DNA of 64,000 nt from Larus michahellis. Its lineage: Eukaryota; Chordata; Aves; Charadriiformes; Laridae. Under the pieces are notes generated by a model that was not told the origin of the DNA, made no database searches, and was given only the letters and a program-made list of their open reading frames with translations. Shown one piece after another: positions 61,001 through 64,000 of this stretch. The stretch's first letter is position 1. The number at the start of each line of letters is the position of its first letter. The DNA is taken from NCBI RefSeq assembly GCF_964199755.1, contig NC_133914.1, positions 372,001 through 436,000 on the forward strand. Reading direction: 5' to 3'. The position numbers were made by a program, and so were the translations under genes.

Positions 61001-64000
61001 AGGAGATCCATGGAAAGTGGGCGGGAATAGCTGGTGCAGGACCCAGAGCTACGTGAACCCCAGCATGTTGCTGTGGCTGAGCTGCACGTACAGTGGGAAG
61101 CGCAGGAGTCGGCGCTGCCTGGAGAGGCTTTTCCCCAAATATGCATGATGGCAGGGAAAGGCAGAGGGAGGCCACATAAAGCCAGGCTGTCTCTGCTTTG
61201 TTTGAATAGGGCTGTTACTGCCAACAGTTGCCCCCTAGGAGGCTGCAGGGCTTATGCTGGGGAGGGATCCTGTAACTCAGAGACAGCTGGGAGGCACTTG
61301 GCAGCTACCGCTGTTTTAGGGGCAGGCACTGGACTTTTCCTGGTGCTCAGGGGAACTGGGATGGCAGCCCGGATCAGGGAGGGCAGGGCTGGGCAGATGA
61401 GAGACGGTCATAGCTGCTGTCTCCCTGTTAGAAGGATGCTATGGAGCAACAGCAGGGCCTGATTTCAGAGAAGCTTTGAGGTCTCAGTGCGCACTGATCA
61501 CCCCAGAAACCTCCTACTCAATTTTCTGCTGTGCACAGTCCAGCCTCCTCAGAAAGCACAGGGGCTAGTTTGCTTCAACACTGGCTAAGGCAACCCACGG
61601 ATGAGATCAGGCCCTGAGAGGGAAAAGGGTTTCTCATGGTGATGGAGGGGTGAGGGAGAAGAGGAATTTCCTGGCTGCAGTAAAGGTGGGCTCTGCTTGA
61701 AGAGAAGTTAGAGAGAAGGGGCTTGTGGTCATGGCATCAGGCAAGGGGACGGAAGGGGTGGGTCAGCGGCAAACCCCGGCAGAACAAACCTCATTTACCT
61801 TTCCATGCTGGCCCGGGAATGATAGACACACCAAACTACAACTTGCCTCTCCCCTTGCCCACCTTGTTCTCCTGCAGAGAGAACAGAGCACTGGGGGAGC
61901 AGCCCTGGACCGAACCAGGCTGAGGGCAAGGGCTTGGCAACCAAGGGTCAGGCTGTGGAAAGACCTCATCTGGGACAAGAGAACACTGATCAAGCTGATT
62001 TGCAAAGTGAGACACTCATACATTTCCCACCTGGTTAGTGCTGGCTCAGCCCTCTGGAAAATAACAAACGTTTTCCTTGCTGCGGGGCCAGAGGGCTGTG
62101 CTGGGAGCACTCTGCTGCTTTCCCATCCTGGCTGCAGACGGGAGGTGCTGCTGGCAGGGTCCAGAATCACTCTTCTTTCCCCTTTTGACAGCTGTTGCTG
62201 GTTATGAAAATGGGAATGTTCCCCAGCCAGTTCTCGGCAGGAACTGCCCTTTCCAGGGCTGACCGCATGGGCTGTTTCTTCCTCTTCCCACCTCCTGATG
62301 GTAGTCACAGATTCGGGTGCATTCTAGTCTTGGCGAAGCACTGCCCTTCCCTGCTCCTCCTCCTCGCACAGCACACAGGAAAGGCCCTTGACTCTGGCCT
62401 GCGAAGGGGGGATGTTTGTTCCTTGTCCTCAGATCAATAAATTTCTTGAGTCAATTCTTTTCCCAAAGCATAAAGAAAGAAACAAGAAACACTGGGACCA
62501 TTCCTGCTGTGGGAATTTATACCCCAAAGCTGTCAGTCTGCAAGTAAACCCTGTTCCTAGCACAGAGATCCTGACACCAGCTACCGCCCCCTCTCCCCCA
62601 AGTGCAGGGTGGAGATCACACCTTGCAGGAGAGTGGTAGGGACATCACAGCATCTTATAGGAAAGTCATTATTTCTTGTCATGTCTGATGCAAAGGCCAA
62701 GCGAGTGTCGACAACATGGACAAGGGAACACTGGGCAAAGCTTAGCGAAGACAGGAAGGAGACAGGGGGGCTTATTGCTACTGGAAGCTGCGGGTCTCCA
62801 AAGCTTAGCAAGATTTGCAAGGGGTCAACCATCTCTGTAGGCAGAGAGACTGGGCAGAAGACACCACTGATTACAGTTGCAGCAGGGTAGGAAACCCCAG
62901 GGTTCAGAGCTTAAGCCAGTTTCTAAAAGAGCAGAACTAGCAGGAAAGGGAAATGACTCCACATCAGCTTACTTGCACCGTCCTTGCAGCAGCCAGAGTT
63001 GGCTACTCAGAAGATACTGAAGGCACAGAAGCGGGTGGATTCAGGCCACATCCTACCCAGAAGGTTAAGAGTTCCTTGGAAAGCCCAAATGGTGCAACTG
63101 AGCTAATTCAGAAAGAAGTTGTCTGGCTAATGCCAAGGTCAGTCTCAGTAACTCCTTCCACTCTTCCACTTTTGTTGTGCGGTGAGGCAGGGAGCTGAGA
63201 AACTCCCTGGCTGATTTTGGGACCTCAGGCAGAGGTCAGCAACCGCCTGGTTCTGCGTAACAGATGAGTGTGTTAGCACCCACCCCCCTGTGCTCAGTTC
63301 CCTCCCTGACTCCTAATGGCACACAGCAACAGAATTTCCATGCTCTTTATTTCAGAGCTCAGGGAAAATTTCTGTCACCAGCACGGAGTTAAATAAAAAG
63401 TTGGTAAATTCAGGAGGAAATGCGGCTTCACATAGCAAAGTGCTAACCTTTGGAATTGCTTTGAGAGTAGGTTAAGTCGAATATGATAACTGGCTTGGAA
63501 ATATCCCGATGGTTTTATGACCTTTAATAATGTCTGTACTTCTGTACCCAGACAAGGGTCACCAGACTGCTCCAATACATGACCACATTCCGTTAGAAAA
63601 ATCAGGAAAGAATTCTCTTCCCATCTTTCCCTGTCCTGTTGCGATTGCCATTGCTCAGTTTCTGTAAAGCACAGGCCGGAGCAGCATGGCCAGGGTGTTG
63701 AGCACACCACACGGCCTGTTCCTATGAACCCCACTTTGGTATGAGAATGATCTCTGTGTGATCTCTGTGTTACAGCGCTTCTGGAGGTGCCAAGGTGGTA
63801 TTTCGGAAACTTTGCCTCTGAGACAGAGTGTTACTCAGGGGAAAGAAGTACGACACCTGTGTCCTCAGGAGCAGATGCAGGGTTTAAGCCCCATGCTAAT
63901 GTTCTCCCAGATGGTCCTAAAGAGACCTGAGAGATTCAGGTCTCTTCCCACGATGGCAGTGACCTCCTGGCAAGCGAGGGAGTGTGTATGTTTCTCTTCC
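55012..64000. other. region downstream of AK2: no gene recognised
   Basis: About 9 kb of more balanced composition than the left side, with no CR1, no LTR and no ORF with a family match. It holds the possible promoter at 57.2 kb. Some may be AK2 3' UTR of the alternative isoform; the remainder is intergenic or intron of a gene starting here. Confidence 0.45.
57160..57332 (+). promoter_or_regulatory. possible promoter and first exon of an unidentified transcript
   Basis: A local CpG/G-rich stretch downstream of AK2 contains a CRE/ATF-like TGACATCA (57228-57235), then a purine-rich GGGAAGGGGAGTGGGAAAGG segment ending in a strong donor (GGGAGAG/gtaaga, GT at 57333-57334). It is laid out like a non-coding first exon. 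In human the next gene beyond AK2 in this direction is RNF19B, but nothing here encodes its RING region, so the identity is open: a 5' exon of a downstream gene or a lncRNA. Confidence 0.3.

Noticed and set aside
55012-64000. Search for RNF19B, the human neighbour beyond AK2
   Set aside because: No RING/IBR cysteine pattern or other part of that protein was found in any frame; the gene, if present, lies further right.

Overview
The window is vertebrate nuclear DNA, almost certainly from a bird. The evidence is 5'-truncated CR1 retrotransposon fragments as the dominant repeat, one ERV LTR of a type common in birds, very high G+C with CpG-rich promoters and short introns (microchromosome-like), and intact split genes whose products align well with human NDUFS5, AZIN2, AK2 and MACF1. 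Most open frames longer than 100 codons in the G+C-rich parts are chance frames, so genes were called from splice-consistent exons that match known protein families.

Layout. (1) Positions 1 to about 32.9 kb, minus strand: the 5' end of MACF1, a giant spectraplakin that crosslinks actin and microtubules. Two alternative first coding exons are visible, at 31113-31332 (the SERS-repeat start) and 25704-25797 (the dystonin-like MAGY start). Both end in phase-1 donors, so both can join the same downstream exon, which lies beyond the left edge. Everything from 1 to 25.7 kb is therefore MACF1 intron. It holds CR1 fragments, simple repeats, A+T-rich islands that look like conserved non-coding elements, a long perfect hairpin at 2059-2140, and a small signal-peptide ORF at 20.5 kb on the other strand. 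(2) About 33-38 kb: intergenic, with an ERV LTR at 38057-38610. (3) 38850-39875, minus: NDUFS5, a complex I twin CX9C subunit, complete in two coding exons. (4) 40859-46.5 kb, minus: AZIN2 (antizyme inhibitor 2), nine coding exons plus upstream non-coding exons. (5) 47584-55011, plus: AK2 (mitochondrial intermembrane-space adenylate kinase), six coding exons plus an alternative last exon. (6) 55-64 kb: no gene recognised, apart from a possible promoter/first exon at 57.2 kb.

The genes are not an operon. AZIN2 and AK2 are divergent across roughly 1 kb, as in human. NDUFS5 lies upstream of MACF1 in the same orientation, as in human. The direct NDUFS5-AZIN2 contact is not the human arrangement and marks a synteny junction.

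The points I would look at first are: the 32-bp-stem hairpin in MACF1 intronic DNA; the AZIN2 copy, with a displaced splice donor, lost ODC catalytic residues, a fused exon and a splice-created uORF; the AK2 alternative acidic C-terminus; CTCF-like motifs next to CCCAGTG minisatellites at two promoters; and the small secreted-peptide ORF.
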